A stretch of 64,000 bases of DNA from Wansuia hejianensis. Its GTDB lineage: Bacteria > Bacillota > Clostridia > Lachnospirales > Lachnospiraceae. Under the pieces are notes generated by a model. The model made no database searches and was not told the origin of the DNA. It was given only the letters and a program-made list of their open reading frames with translations. The DNA lies in assembly GCF_014337215.1 (NCBI RefSeq), contig NZ_CP060635.1, positions 1,253,501 to 1,317,500 on the forward strand, read 5' to 3'. A program made the translations under genes and the position numbers. This document shows positions 16,385-25,258 of the stretch, piece after piece; position 1 is the first letter of the stretch, and every line of letters starts with the position of its first letter.

Positions 16385-17224
16385 ATGAATTTTAGAGTGG
16401 CAGTTTTACAGACTCCTTCTCCTGACAGAAATCCCAGTGAGAATACCAAAACGATTATTTCCAGATTGGAAGAAGCGGCCCGGTTAGAAGCAGATATTTT
16501 GCTGATACCTGAATGTTTTATAACGGGCTATGCGCTGCCGATCGAATATGACAAAGCTTTGAGTGACAACGACGTATGTATCACTGATCTCTGTTATGCA
16601 GCAAGAAAACTGAAAGTGGGGGTAGTCGCAACAACATTTACCAAAGGTAAGAAAAAGCCCCAAAACTCAGCCTATGTGATAGATAAAAACGGTAGAATTC
16701 TAATGAAATATTCTAAAGTACATACTTGTGATTTCGCTGATGAGATTTGCCTGGAAAGCGGCAAAGATTTTACCGTTTGTGATTTTCATGGAGTAAAGCT
16801 GGGCGTGATGATCTGTTATGACAGAGAATATCCAGAAAGCGCGAGAATCCTGATGCTAAAAGGTGCAGAAATTATCCTGGTCCCCAACGACTGCGAATCG
16901 ATGAAGCCACGTGTTCAGGCTCTGTCAACAAGAGCTTATGAAAATATGACTGGTATTGCGATGGCTAATCCAAATCGGAAAAATGCCGGATGTTCCTGTG
17001 CGTTTAGCCCCATATGCTGGAATGACGACGGCGAATGCATTGACAATACAATTCTTCTGGCCGACGAAATGACTGAAGGCCTGTTCATCGCCGATTTTGA
17101 TATGAATGCCATCCGCCGGTATAGGGAAAGTGAAATGATGGGAAACACTTTTAGAAAAACAGAGGCTTATCGTAAACTGTTGGACCCCGCGATAAATAAG
17201 CCGTTTATGCGTAAAGGACAATAA
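16385..17224 (+). CDS. carbon-nitrogen hydrolase (nitrilase superfamily)
   Basis: Cytosolic amidase-type enzyme of 279 residues. The catalytic triad of the superfamily is readable: Glu43 in LIPECFITGYA, Lys111 in YSKVHTCD, Cys144 in MICYDREYPE. Family members hydrolyse amides, carbamoyl groups or nitriles (omega-amidase, N-carbamoylputrescine or N-carbamoyl amino acid amidases). The start ATG has GGAGG ten bases upstream; an earlier ATG at 16352 lacks one. It stands alone on its strand, divergent from the second ROK regulator. Family certain, substrate not. Confidence 0.9.
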   Translation: MNFRVAVLQTPSPDRNPSENTKTIISRLEEAARLEADILLIPECFITGYALPIEYDKALSDNDVCITDLCYAARKLKVGVVATTFTKGKKKPQNSAYVIDKNGRILMKYSKVHTCDFADEICLESGKDFTVCDFHGVKLGVMICYDREYPESARILMLKGAEIILVPNDCESMKPRVQALSTRAYENMTGIAMANPNRKNAGCSCAFSPICWNDDGECIDNTILLADEMTEGLFIADFDMNAIRRYRESEMMGNTFRKTEAYRKLLDPAINKPFMRKGQ

Positions 17225-17301
17225 TACCGGCATTTCTCGCTTTGTGTCGTGTTCCTTTCCGGTTATACCGTTTATTCTAAGCTTGAAAGGAGGAGCTGAC
17301 A

Positions 17302-17809
17302 ATGGATCAGAAAAAGATTGGGATGTTTTTAAAAGAGTTTCGAAAACAGAAGGGCATAACCCAGGAAGGTCTGGCAGAAGCGCTGAGCGTTTCCAACAGA
17401 TCGGTGTCTAGATAGGAAACGGGATCAAACATGCCAGATTTAGCCGTTCTTATTGAGCTGGCTGACTATTATGAGGTTGAAATCGGGGAGATTCTCGATG
17501 GGGAAAGGAAGAGCAAAAAAAATGAAAAAAGAATTAGAAGAAACTGTACTTAAGGTTGCAGATTACAGCAATGAGGAAAAGGCGCGCAAAACGAGAAGAA
17601 TGCACGCATTATTCCTGGCAGACGTTGCAGCATTTATCCTTTATATGCTGCTTGACTTAACCGGGCTTGCCGACAGCGGCTGTACAGAAGCAATAGCCAG
17701 CTTTGCGCTCGGTCTGGATTTTGGCCTGATGATCGTAGGCGTTATCTACACCAGCCTGTCCATCTCTAAAATCAGGGCTTTTAAAATGAGATTGCTGCAA
17801 AAGCGCTAA
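17302..17809 (+). pseudogene. decayed XRE-type regulator with two C-terminal membrane segments
   Basis: Reading from ATG 17302 (AGGAGG upstream) gives an N-terminal Cro/C1 helix-turn-helix ending SNRSVSR, then TAG at 17413-17415 exactly where the common family motif SRWETG has Trp (TGG). The frame resumes with ETGSNMPDLAVLIELADYY up to a run of eight A (17515-17522), where one extra base shifts the rest into another frame: KELEETVLKVADYSNEEKAR and two hydrophobic helices (about 17611-17775). A nonsense and a frameshift lesion together indicate a pseudogene. The tail could still be made from ATG 17522, and the A-run could allow slippage, but the TAG would remain. Confidence 0.8.
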
Positions 17810-17817
17810 AAGTATCG

Positions 17818-18651
17818 CTACTCCGCGCTTTTCAGCTTCCCACACACCGTACTGAGAAAATACGACGCGATACTTCCCCCGACGATGCAGGCGATATACA
17901 GAAGCACTTCTCTTCCATCCTCCGGGAAGGAGGGCACGATCATGACAGTGGTGGCCACAACAATTCCCAGGATACAGTGTGAAATCACGGAATTATACTT
18001 CTGGAAAGCTGCGTTTACGGCTTTTGAAAGGATCAGAAGGCAGAGAAAGGCTCCTGCCGCCAGTGGAAAGATGACGCCTGGGGACAGTCTCGCTATTCCA
18101 TCCAGCATGGGTTGATACAGTCCGAAAAATAAAAGAAGAGTCGATGAGGAAAGCCCAGGCACCACAAAGCTCAGCCCCCACAGGATACCGCAGAGAAAAA
18201 ATCCCCAGATATTCGCCTGAATCACAAATGCGGCGCTGCCTTTCAGCAGAATCAGCAGGCCCAGCATAGCGCCAAATCCTCCCAGCATGGCCACGATTGA
18301 CGGGTATTTCCGCCCCTCTTTTCCCGCATCTTTCCATAGCTCAGGCAGTGTGCCGAGTATAAAACCAACAAATGCACAGGTGACCGCCTGACTGTTCCTG
18401 GCCATCAGCCAGGCAGCCAGTCCTGACAGGCCGATAAAGCCGGCGCCCCCTCCGATCACAAAAACACAGATCATTTTCCAGTGCTTTCTGAGGTTCTCTT
18501 TCGGGTCCGACAGAATTCCGATCAGCGGCTGATACATTCCAAACGCCACACAGAGGGCGCCGCCGCTGATTCCGGGCATAATTGCCCCGAAACCAACGAC
18601 TGCCCCCTCCAAAAACCAGATGATGGCACGCAGCATAAAATTTCTGTTCAA
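17818..18651 (-). CDS. DUF368 polyprenyl-phosphate transporter-family membrane protein
   Basis: Polytopic membrane protein of 277 residues with about eight hydrophobic segments and the duplicated DUF368 signature: PGISGGALCVAFGMY near residue 25 and VVPGLSSSTLLLFFGLY near 165. DUF368 proteins have been shown to recycle undecaprenyl phosphate across the membrane for wall synthesis; that role here is by homology. The start is TTG at 18649-18651, seven bases after GGAGG; no ATG fits. It is the last gene of the kinase-regulator-KtrB-KtrA operon, 13 bases after ktrA, and ends nine bases from the convergent XRE pseudogene. Confidence 0.88.
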   Translation of the reverse strand: MNRNFMLRAIIWFLEGAVVGFGAIMPGISGGALCVAFGMYQPLIGILSDPKENLRKHWKMICVFVIGGGAGFIGLSGLAAWLMARNSQAVTCAFVGFILGTLPELWKDAGKEGRKYPSIVAMLGGFGAMLGLLILLKGSAAFVIQANIWGFFLCGILWGLSFVVPGLSSSTLLLFFGLYQPMLDGIARLSPGVIFPLAAGAFLCLLILSKAVNAAFQKYNSVISHCILGIVVATTVMIVPSFPEDGREVLLYIACIVGGSIASYFLSTVCGKLKSAE

Positions 18652-18664
18652 TCAAACACCTCCG

Positions 18665-19348
18665 TCAACAGTTTTTCTCCGCCCATTCAGACAGACGGAA
18701 CAATCCTTCACGGCTCCCGGCTATGATCAGGATATCATTTTTACAGAACAAATACTCCGGTTTTATGTTCTCCATGATTATATTATTATTTTCTATCGCA
18801 ATAATATTCAGACCAAAACGCGGCCGGAACTCAATGTCTTTCACCATTTTACCGATAAATTGCTCGGGAACCAGCATTTTCGTGATATTTATCTGTTCGC
18901 TGAGCTCTATAAAATCCAACATCCGTGAGGTTTCCAAGCGGCTTGCCAGGCGGATGGCCATATCCCGCTCCGGATAGACCACCTCAGCTCCCAGCTTCTC
19001 CAGAATCTCCCCGTGCTCCGGGCTGGTCGCCTTGGAAATGACTGTCGGGATTCCCATCCCAACCAGATACAGCGTCGTGAGGATCGATGTATCCATATGC
19101 TCACCAATACAGACCACTGCAACGTCACAATTCTGGATTCCCGTTTCCATCAGGGCTTTCTTATCAAGTGTTTTCAGGACAATCGCATTTTCTGTGATTT
19201 CCCGGATCTCTCCCACTTTCTCCTCATCCCGGTCGATCACCAGAAGTTCTGCGCCGGATCGGGCCAGTTCCATAGCCAGCGCGTAACCGAAACGCCCCAG
19301 GCCGACAATGCCATAAGCCATTCTATCATTTTTCCTCTTTGTATACAT
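18665..19348 (-). CDS. ktrA: potassium uptake regulatory subunit KtrA/TrkA
   Basis: Cytosolic gating ring subunit of a Ktr potassium channel, 227 residues. The RCK_N Rossmann domain begins YGIVGLGRFGYALA (12-25) with the acidic nucleotide ligand in VIDRDEEKV; an RCK_C domain occupies about 140-225. It binds nucleotide and regulates the KtrB pore encoded just upstream (15-base gap). GGAGG precedes the ATG. The size matches B. subtilis KtrA/KtrC. Confidence 0.92.
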   Translation of the reverse strand: MYTKRKNDRMAYGIVGLGRFGYALAMELARSGAELLVIDRDEEKVGEIREITENAIVLKTLDKKALMETGIQNCDVAVVCIGEHMDTSILTTLYLVGMGIPTVISKATSPEHGEILEKLGAEVVYPERDMAIRLASRLETSRMLDFIELSEQINITKMLVPEQFIGKMVKDIEFRPRFGLNIIAIENNNIIMENIKPEYLFCKNDILIIAGSREGLFRLSEWAEKNC

Positions 19349-19363
19349 GCCAGTCCTCCCAGA

Positions 19364-20659
19364 TTAACCAATTGAAATGTTCCCTTCCGGATAGCTGATC
19401 CGCTCTTTCCGGTTAAAATACCACAGCGAGGCCACCGTCAAAGGCCCGATTCTCCCTATGTACATGATCAGTATGGATAGCAGCTTACTGCCTGTTCCCA
19501 GCCCGGGCGTGATACCGGTAGACAATCCGACTGTGCCGAATGCACTGGTCACTTCAAACAGGGCGTCTCTCAGAGACACGGCCGGTTCCATGACAGTCAT
19601 GAAATACGTGCCCGTCATCACCACTGAAACCGCAAGCAGCGTGATCACCGCCGCTTTTTTGAACGCCGCCCTCGGGACGGAATAGTGGAACGCCTTCTCT
19701 GTCTTGTTCGTTGCAGCCGATTTGATCCCCTGCAGCAGCACAAAAAACGTGCTCGTCTTTATTCCCCCTCCGGTAGATCCGGGCGACGCTCCTATGAACA
19801 TCAGAACAATCAGGACCAGAAGCCCCGGCGTGGTGAATTTGCCCAGGGGATAAGTGGAAAAGCCTGCCGTTCTCGCGGAAACACTCTGGAAGAAGGCTCC
19901 GAGCCAGGTAACGTCTTCCGTCAGCTTCAGTAGCAGAGTGCCCGCCGCGATCAGGGCTCCGCTGACCGCCAGCACAACCTTTGTATGCATGGACAGCCGC
20001 CGCCACCGGAACCTTTCTTTCAGCAGCTCCCGGATGACCAGAAACCCGATGCCTCCGGTTATAATCAGCCCGCAGGTCACCAGATTGAGCATCACGCTGC
20101 TCTGATAGGGTATCAGGTTTTGAAAATCTCCCAGGATATCGAATCCGGAATTGTTAAAAGCGGCCACGGAATGGAACAGGCTGATTCCCGCAGCTTTCAG
20201 AGGCGGGTAATCCCCGGCAAATACTGTAAAACTGAGAACGGCCCCCGCGAGCTCAATGACCAGAGTTGTGATGAATATATCTTTCACAAAACTGACCAGC
20301 CCTCGTCCGGAATTCAGATTCATCGCCTCCCGGATGATGTTCCTCCCCTTCAGGTTGACTTTCCTGCCCATAGCGAGCATAATTCCCGCTCCCATGGCAG
20401 TGACGCCCAGCCCTCCGATCTGGATCAGCAGCGCTAGAAAAAACTGTCCCAGCGGCGTAAAAGTAGTTCCCGCGTCGATGGCGATCAGGCCTGTCACACA
20501 GACGGCGCTGGTGGACGTATAGAGCGCATCCACATACCGGACGGTCACACCGTCCTGTATGCTGCAGGGCAGCATCAGAAGCAGCGAACCCACTAATATG
20601 ACCATCGCAAAGCCCAGTGCAATGATCCTTCCCGGCGACTGTCTCTTTATAAAGCTCAT
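19364..20659 (-). CDS. ktrB: potassium uptake protein, TrkH/KtrB family
   Basis: Membrane-spanning pore of the Ktr system, 431 residues, with four membrane-pore-membrane repeats. Degenerate selectivity loops are readable: SAVCVTGL (about 50), AFNNSGFD (about 170), SARTAGFS (about 285), SAFGTVGLSTG (about 395). The length fits KtrB rather than the longer TrkH. It lies 12 bases after the response regulator gene and before ktrA. Uptake is probably induced by low potassium or osmotic stress through the two-component pair. Confidence 0.92.
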   Translation of the reverse strand: MSFIKRQSPGRIIALGFAMVILVGSLLLMLPCSIQDGVTVRYVDALYTSTSAVCVTGLIAIDAGTTFTPLGQFFLALLIQIGGLGVTAMGAGIMLAMGRKVNLKGRNIIREAMNLNSGRGLVSFVKDIFITTLVIELAGAVLSFTVFAGDYPPLKAAGISLFHSVAAFNNSGFDILGDFQNLIPYQSSVMLNLVTCGLIITGGIGFLVIRELLKERFRWRRLSMHTKVVLAVSGALIAAGTLLLKLTEDVTWLGAFFQSVSARTAGFSTYPLGKFTTPGLLVLIVLMFIGASPGSTGGGIKTSTFFVLLQGIKSAATNKTEKAFHYSVPRAAFKKAAVITLLAVSVVMTGTYFMTVMEPAVSLRDALFEVTSAFGTVGLSTGITPGLGTGSKLLSILIMYIGRIGPLTVASLWYFNRKERISYPEGNISIG

Positions 20660-20671
20660 TCCTGAATTACC

Positions 20672-21379
20672 TCACTCATTCCCGTCATACATCCGGTAAC
20701 CCACACCCAGCTCATTGATGATGTATTGATTGGCGCCGGGCCTGGAACCAAATTTTTTTCTGATATTCGCCATGTTAACCTGAAGCTTTTTGACGCTCCC
20801 TGAATCTGATTCCCTCCAGATTTCACGTATGATCGCCGCATAGGTGAGAACCTTGCCAGGGTATTCAGAGAGTAATGCAACTATGTTATACTCAGTCTGT
20901 GTCAGTTTGATTTCCTCTCCTCCGATATATACCTTGCGCTGGTCATAATTGATTTCCATATCCCTTACTGCGAATTTTCCTCCTGGCAGGGCTCCCAGCT
21001 CTGCGCCTCTCCGGTTTCTCAGCGCCGCCCGTATTCTGGCAAGCAGCTCTGCCGTTCCAAAAGGCTTTGTGATATAATCGTTAGCTCCCAGATCCAGCGC
21101 CTCCACCTTATCCTTTTCATTGGTGCGTGCCGACAGCACGAGTATTGGAACTGCCGAACCGTCTCTCACAGCACGGATCAAATCCTGGCCGTCTCTGTCA
21201 GGCAGGCCCAGGTCGAGAATGATCAGATCAGGGCAATGTGAGGAAAATATGAGCATCCCCTGTTCACAGGTTCCGGCCGTCAATACCTGATATCCGTTCG
21301 CCTCCAGGATTGTTCTTATAAAGCTCCGGATATTCGTTTCATCCTCAACCACCAAAATCTTATATTTATTGCTGCTCAT
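20672..21379 (-). CDS. OmpR/KdpE-type response regulator
   Basis: DNA-binding response regulator of 235 residues. The receiver domain has acidic pocket VVEDE, phospho-acceptor Asp56 in LIILDLGLP, and Lys in YITKPF; the C-terminal winged helix (about 130-230) includes LTQTEYNIVALL and GSRPGANQYIINELGVGYRMY. I start at ATG 21379, which has GGAAGGAA upstream and overlaps the kinase stop by 14 bases; the longer reading to 21610 lies wholly inside the kinase gene. It is the partner of the KdpD-like kinase and probably controls the ktr operon it belongs to. Confidence 0.92.
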   Translation of the reverse strand: MSSNKYKILVVEDETNIRSFIRTILEANGYQVLTAGTCEQGMLIFSSHCPDLIILDLGLPDRDGQDLIRAVRDGSAVPILVLSARTNEKDKVEALDLGANDYITKPFGTAELLARIRAALRNRRGAELGALPGGKFAVRDMEINYDQRKVYIGGEEIKLTQTEYNIVALLSEYPGKVLTYAAIIREIWRESDSGSVKKLQVNMANIRKKFGSRPGANQYIINELGVGYRMYDGNE

Positions 21380-22427
21380 GTTCCTTCCCCTCCATTTCGA
21401 GCCAGAAACGGAAAACAGCCCCTTCCGGTTTTCTGTTCTCTGCGCGGATCTCACCCCCGTGCGCCCTGATGATTGCCGCACACACCGACAGCCCGATGCC
21501 CATACTCCTTTTCTTCCCGTCGGCCGGCACATCTTCTTTTTCAAGATAGCCTGTAAAAAGGCCGCATAATTTCTCTCCCGGTATTCCGCAGCCGTCATCT
21601 GCAATCTCAAAAACGGCTCTGCCTCCTTCTGTATGAACGTTCAGGGAAAGCTCTTTCATCCCTTCCGCATGACGGACCGCGTTTTCCAGAAGATTCATCA
21701 GCACCTGTTCGATCAGCATAGCATCCATGGGAATGCTTATAAATTCATCCGGTATGGTCACGCAGACCTGCTGGCCCGGATACCTCTTGTGGAATTTCAG
21801 CAGGACGGAGTCGATCAGCTCTTCCAGGACTGTCGGAGTTTTAATCACATTCACCCTTTCCCCGTCAATCCGGGTCACAGAAAGCAGATTTTCCACCATC
21901 CGGATCAGCCATTCCGAATCTTCTCTGATTTCGCCCAGCAGTTTCAGATGCTGTTCCGGTGTGAGCCTCTCGTAATTCTCCATGATCGCGGAACAAGAAC
22001 CATATATGGTCGTCAGCGGCGTCCTCAGATCGTGAGAGACCGCCCGCAGCAGATTGGCGCGCATCTTTTCCTTATCACTCTCCGCCTTTATCTTCTCCTG
22101 CCGCTTGATTTTTGTGGTGAGCATACTGGTCATGACTGTGACTGCGAGCATGATAACTGCAGAAAACAGATTTTCCGGCATTGAGAAATTAAATCTGAAA
22201 TATGGAAAAGTAAATGCAAAGTTAACAGCCAGCACGCTGACCAGCGAGGACAGAATCCCCGCTATATATCCCTGTGTCACAAGGGAAATGCAGAAGACTG
22301 CCAGGACGAATACCGCCGGGATCAGGGACTGTGTGCGGAACAGATTCTGGATCGCCAGGCTCAGGGCGAACGATACTGTCAGTATTACCGCCGATATCAG
22401 GCTGTTGATTAAAATCCTGTTTTTCAT
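21366..22427 (-). CDS. KdpD-like sensor histidine kinase, short form
   Basis: Membrane histidine kinase of 353 residues. Four membrane helices in the first ~105 residues correspond to the DUF4118 sensor of KdpD, followed by HisKA with His132 in AVSHDLRTPLTT and an HATPase domain with NLLENAVRHA, DDGCGIP and GIGLSVCAAI. It lacks the N-terminal KdpD and universal-stress domains that bind c-di-AMP and help sense potassium in full-length KdpD. First gene of the operon with an extended -10 promoter just upstream. A potassium or turgor stimulus is inferred from the linked ktrAB genes. Confidence 0.9.
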   Translation of the reverse strand: MKNRILINSLISAVILTVSFALSLAIQNLFRTQSLIPAVFVLAVFCISLVTQGYIAGILSSLVSVLAVNFAFTFPYFRFNFSMPENLFSAVIMLAVTVMTSMLTTKIKRQEKIKAESDKEKMRANLLRAVSHDLRTPLTTIYGSCSAIMENYERLTPEQHLKLLGEIREDSEWLIRMVENLLSVTRIDGERVNVIKTPTVLEELIDSVLLKFHKRYPGQQVCVTIPDEFISIPMDAMLIEQVLMNLLENAVRHAEGMKELSLNVHTEGGRAVFEIADDGCGIPGEKLCGLFTGYLEKEDVPADGKKRSMGIGLSVCAAIIRAHGGEIRAENRKPEGAVFRFWLEMEGKEHEQQ

Positions 22428-22456
22428 TTTACTGCGCTCCTAAAAATTCTCTTGTT

Positions 22457-22465
22457 ATTATATCA
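22457..22465 (-). promoter_or_regulatory. extended -10 promoter of the kinase-ktr operon
   Basis: Minus-strand TGATATAAT, a TGn-TATAAT extended -10, about 30 bases before the kinase start at 22427. No clear -35 is seen. Confidence 0.5.
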
Positions 22466-22504
22466 CTTACACAGCTAAGAAATGGTTAAGATTTTTAATT
22501 ATTT

Positions 22505-22540
22505 AAAAACTGACAGGCAAGGATTCATTTCCGCCTGTCA
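22505..22540 (-). terminator. rho-independent terminator of the uxu operon
   Basis: Minus-strand stem TGACAGGC / GCCTGTCA followed by GTTTTT, starting 7 bases after the uxuB stop. Confidence 0.8.
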
Positions 22541-22546
22541 ATTTTA

Positions 22547-24163
22547 TTAATAATCAGTATATTTTATCAAAGTTTTTCTTACCGCTCCGATGCCCGCTGT
22601 CAGTTCCGCAAAATAGCTCTCCACCTTTTCACCCAGTCCTGCCTCATATAAATCCACTCCGAAAATAGAACAATCTGACAACAGCTGCTCTAGCTCTGTA
22701 TGAAACTTTCTACGATCTCCTAAATGTATGGTTTCCAGATATTTTTGAGAACTTTTCAGCATTGGATCAGGGCTCGGCGTGAACCTATTACCTTCATCAT
22801 CCACCGCAAGAAGATAACGGCACCAGCCGGCCAGAACCAACGGAATCAGTTTCAATTGCTTAATATCCAGCACATCACTTGCCATATATGCTTTAATCGT
22901 TTCCCCAAATCGGACCCCCAGTTTCTGAGATGTATCTGTAGCAATCCTTTGGGGCGTATCAGGCATAAATGGATTCGGAATTCTTTTAACCAGCACTTCC
23001 TTAATAAAATCTTCCGGCCGTATGATTTCTGGATCCACGACTACTGGAAGCCCCTCTTGATATCCTATGCCCTCTACCAATTTTTTTAGCTGAGGATCTT
23101 TCATCTCATCCGCAATCAGCGTATATCCCAGCAAGCAACCGTACACTGCCAGTGCCGTATGCAATGGATTCAGACAAGTACATACTTTCATCTTCTCAAC
23201 TTTATCAACAGTTTCCCGATTAGTAAAAATAACACCTGCCTGATCCAATGGCGGCCTTCCATTTGGGAAAGAATCCTCTATCACAAGATACTGGGGCTCT
23301 TCCGCATTCACAAAAGGTGCCACATAGGTATTCTTGCCTGTGATAATTCCTTCTACATCCTCGAAGCCTGCGGACTTCAGCATCTGTTTGACACTGTCAT
23401 CCGGCCTGGGCGTAATCTTATCTATCATACTCCACGGAAAAGATACGCCAGATGGATTTTCGATATAAGCGGCAAAATTTTCATCCACTAATTTTCTTTC
23501 CGTCCAAACGCTTACATAATCATGTATCGCTTGATATAAACGTGTGCCATTATGCGAGCAATTATCCATACTTACCAGGGCAACGGGCAGTTTCCCTGCC
23601 TGATAACGGCAGTATAGAAGAGCTGTGAGCTTCCCTATATAGCTTTTCGCCTTCTCCGGTCCCGCAGAAAGATCGTCAGCAACCTGCGGATAATAAACAC
23701 CATTTGCATCCCAAAGGTTATACCCCTTTTCCGTAATAGTAAAACTTACCATCTGAAGGGAAGGCGCAGCAAATATTTCCTTCAGCCGTCTCCAGGAAAC
23801 TTCGTTTGCAGAATCCATCGTAACAGATTCTGCTATACTCCCAATTACTGTTTTTTCAATACCGCCGTCAGCTTTTAATGTTACTAACAGGCTGAGATTA
23901 TCTTTGGGCTGATACATTTTCTCAATAATCTCATAATCAAATCCTTCAGCTACAATAATACCTGTGTCTGTTATCCCTGCGTTCAGCAATTCCTGCTGCA
24001 GGCTGCAGGGAAAAGCACGAAAAATATTTCCCGCGCCCAGATGCAGCCATTTAGGGTTTTCCCTGGTTTTAGCAATCATAGCATTACGTTCATAACAGGG
24101 AAGTATAAAGCCTGCATTTTCCCAAATTTTTTTATTCCCGATTGCTTCTTGCGATAATTTCAT
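22547..24163 (-). CDS. uxuB: mannitol dehydrogenase family protein, probable D-fructuronate reductase
   Basis: NAD-dependent long-chain polyol dehydrogenase of 538 residues, expected to interconvert D-fructuronate and D-mannonate. The Rossmann region starts LHLGAGNIFRAF (41-52), and the catalytic lysine motif reads KVCTCLNPLHTALAVYG (about 330). It overlaps the 3' end of uxuA by 32 bases, the classic gene pair of hexuronate catabolism. GGGGG precedes the ATG. It is the last gene of the operon, followed directly by a terminator. Other polyol dehydrogenases share the fold, but the uxuA neighbour favours UxuB. Confidence 0.88.
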   Translation of the reverse strand: MKLSQEAIGNKKIWENAGFILPCYERNAMIAKTRENPKWLHLGAGNIFRAFPCSLQQELLNAGITDTGIIVAEGFDYEIIEKMYQPKDNLSLLVTLKADGGIEKTVIGSIAESVTMDSANEVSWRRLKEIFAAPSLQMVSFTITEKGYNLWDANGVYYPQVADDLSAGPEKAKSYIGKLTALLYCRYQAGKLPVALVSMDNCSHNGTRLYQAIHDYVSVWTERKLVDENFAAYIENPSGVSFPWSMIDKITPRPDDSVKQMLKSAGFEDVEGIITGKNTYVAPFVNAEEPQYLVIEDSFPNGRPPLDQAGVIFTNRETVDKVEKMKVCTCLNPLHTALAVYGCLLGYTLIADEMKDPQLKKLVEGIGYQEGLPVVVDPEIIRPEDFIKEVLVKRIPNPFMPDTPQRIATDTSQKLGVRFGETIKAYMASDVLDIKQLKLIPLVLAGWCRYLLAVDDEGNRFTPSPDPMLKSSQKYLETIHLGDRRKFHTELEQLLSDCSIFGVDLYEAGLGEKVESYFAELTAGIGAVRKTLIKYTDY

Positions 24164-25214
24164 ATTTCCCCCATTGATCCATTTTTTCTAACGTTTCCCA
24201 AATTCCATTAATATATGCGGCCCCCAAAGCTCTGTCATACAAACCATATCCCGGCCTGCCTTCTTCACCCCAAATCATCCTCCCATGATCCGGACGTATA
24301 TAACCGTCAAAACCATTTTTATACAGCACCTGCAGGATCGCTGTCATATCAAGACTGCCGCAGGCAGAAAAATGTCCTGCCTCTTCAAACCCATGATCCA
24401 GCCTTTTTACATTTCTCATATGCATGAAATGAATCCTTCCCATGGCAGAATATTTGTCCACCAGATACACAACATCGTTAGCAGGCGAAGCTCCCATGGA
24501 GCCGGTGCAGAAGGTCAGGCCATTTGCAGGACTATCCACCAGGGCGAGCATCCGGTCCAGACTTTTTTCATCCCGGATAATTCGCGGAAGTCCGAAAATC
24601 GGCCACGGCGGATCATCCTGGTGTATGGCCATTTTTATTCCTGCTTCCTCAGCAACAGGAATGACAGCTTTTAAGAAATACTCCAGATTCTTCCACAAAT
24701 CCTCTTCCGTTAATTGCTTGTATTCATCAAAAACCTTTTTCAGGGAATCTTTCGTATAACTGGCATCCCAGCCCGGCAATGCTAATTCACCCGTCATCGG
24801 ATCCATTTTCTTCAGCTGCTCTTCATAATAGACCAAAGCCGTCGAACCATCTGGCATCATCTTATCGAGCTGTGTCCGGGTCCAATCAAAAACCGGCATA
24901 AAATTATAACAGATGCATTTAATCCCCGCTTCCCCTAATCTTCGGATATTTTCCTGATAATTAGCAATATATTGCTCTCTGTCTGATTTTCCTAATTTAA
25001 TATCTTCATGAACGGGAACACTTTCAATTACTTCAAAAGCAAGTCCTGCTGCTTCTACCCGCTTTTTCAAATTCCAAATGCTTTCTCTGCTCCATACCTG
25101 ACCGGCAGGCACATCATAAACAGCCGTTACAACGCTATACATATTGGGAATCTGTTTGATATACCTCAGGGGTATGGCATCATCCGGTCCATACCATCGA
25201 AATGACATTTTCAT
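24132..25214 (-). CDS. uxuA: mannonate dehydratase
   Basis: Dehydrates D-mannonate to 2-keto-3-deoxygluconate in the cytoplasm; metal-dependent TIM barrel of 360 residues. The N-terminal MKMSFRWYG, IPNMYSVVTAVYD, YNFMPVFDWTRT and AIHQDDPP segments are those of UxuA. Lys, His and Cys residues of the metal site occur in ICYNFMPVF, HQDDPP and TGSMGAS. Downstream enzymes KdgK and KdgA and upstream UxaC are not in the window. GGAG lies before the ATG. It is preceded 44 bases upstream by the ABC ATPase gene. Confidence 0.92.
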   Translation of the reverse strand: MKMSFRWYGPDDAIPLRYIKQIPNMYSVVTAVYDVPAGQVWSRESIWNLKKRVEAAGLAFEVIESVPVHEDIKLGKSDREQYIANYQENIRRLGEAGIKCICYNFMPVFDWTRTQLDKMMPDGSTALVYYEEQLKKMDPMTGELALPGWDASYTKDSLKKVFDEYKQLTEEDLWKNLEYFLKAVIPVAEEAGIKMAIHQDDPPWPIFGLPRIIRDEKSLDRMLALVDSPANGLTFCTGSMGASPANDVVYLVDKYSAMGRIHFMHMRNVKRLDHGFEEAGHFSACGSLDMTAILQVLYKNGFDGYIRPDHGRMIWGEEGRPGYGLYDRALGAAYINGIWETLEKMDQWGKYEIIARSNRE

Positions 25215-25258
25215 ATATTATCTCCTCTGTCATGGCTAAAAGCCGTTTTTTTCTTAAA

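Noticed and set aside
21380..21610. 77-residue N-terminal extension of the response regulator
   Set aside because: It lies inside the kinase gene; the receiver domain begins right at the ATG at 21379, which has its own ribosome site.
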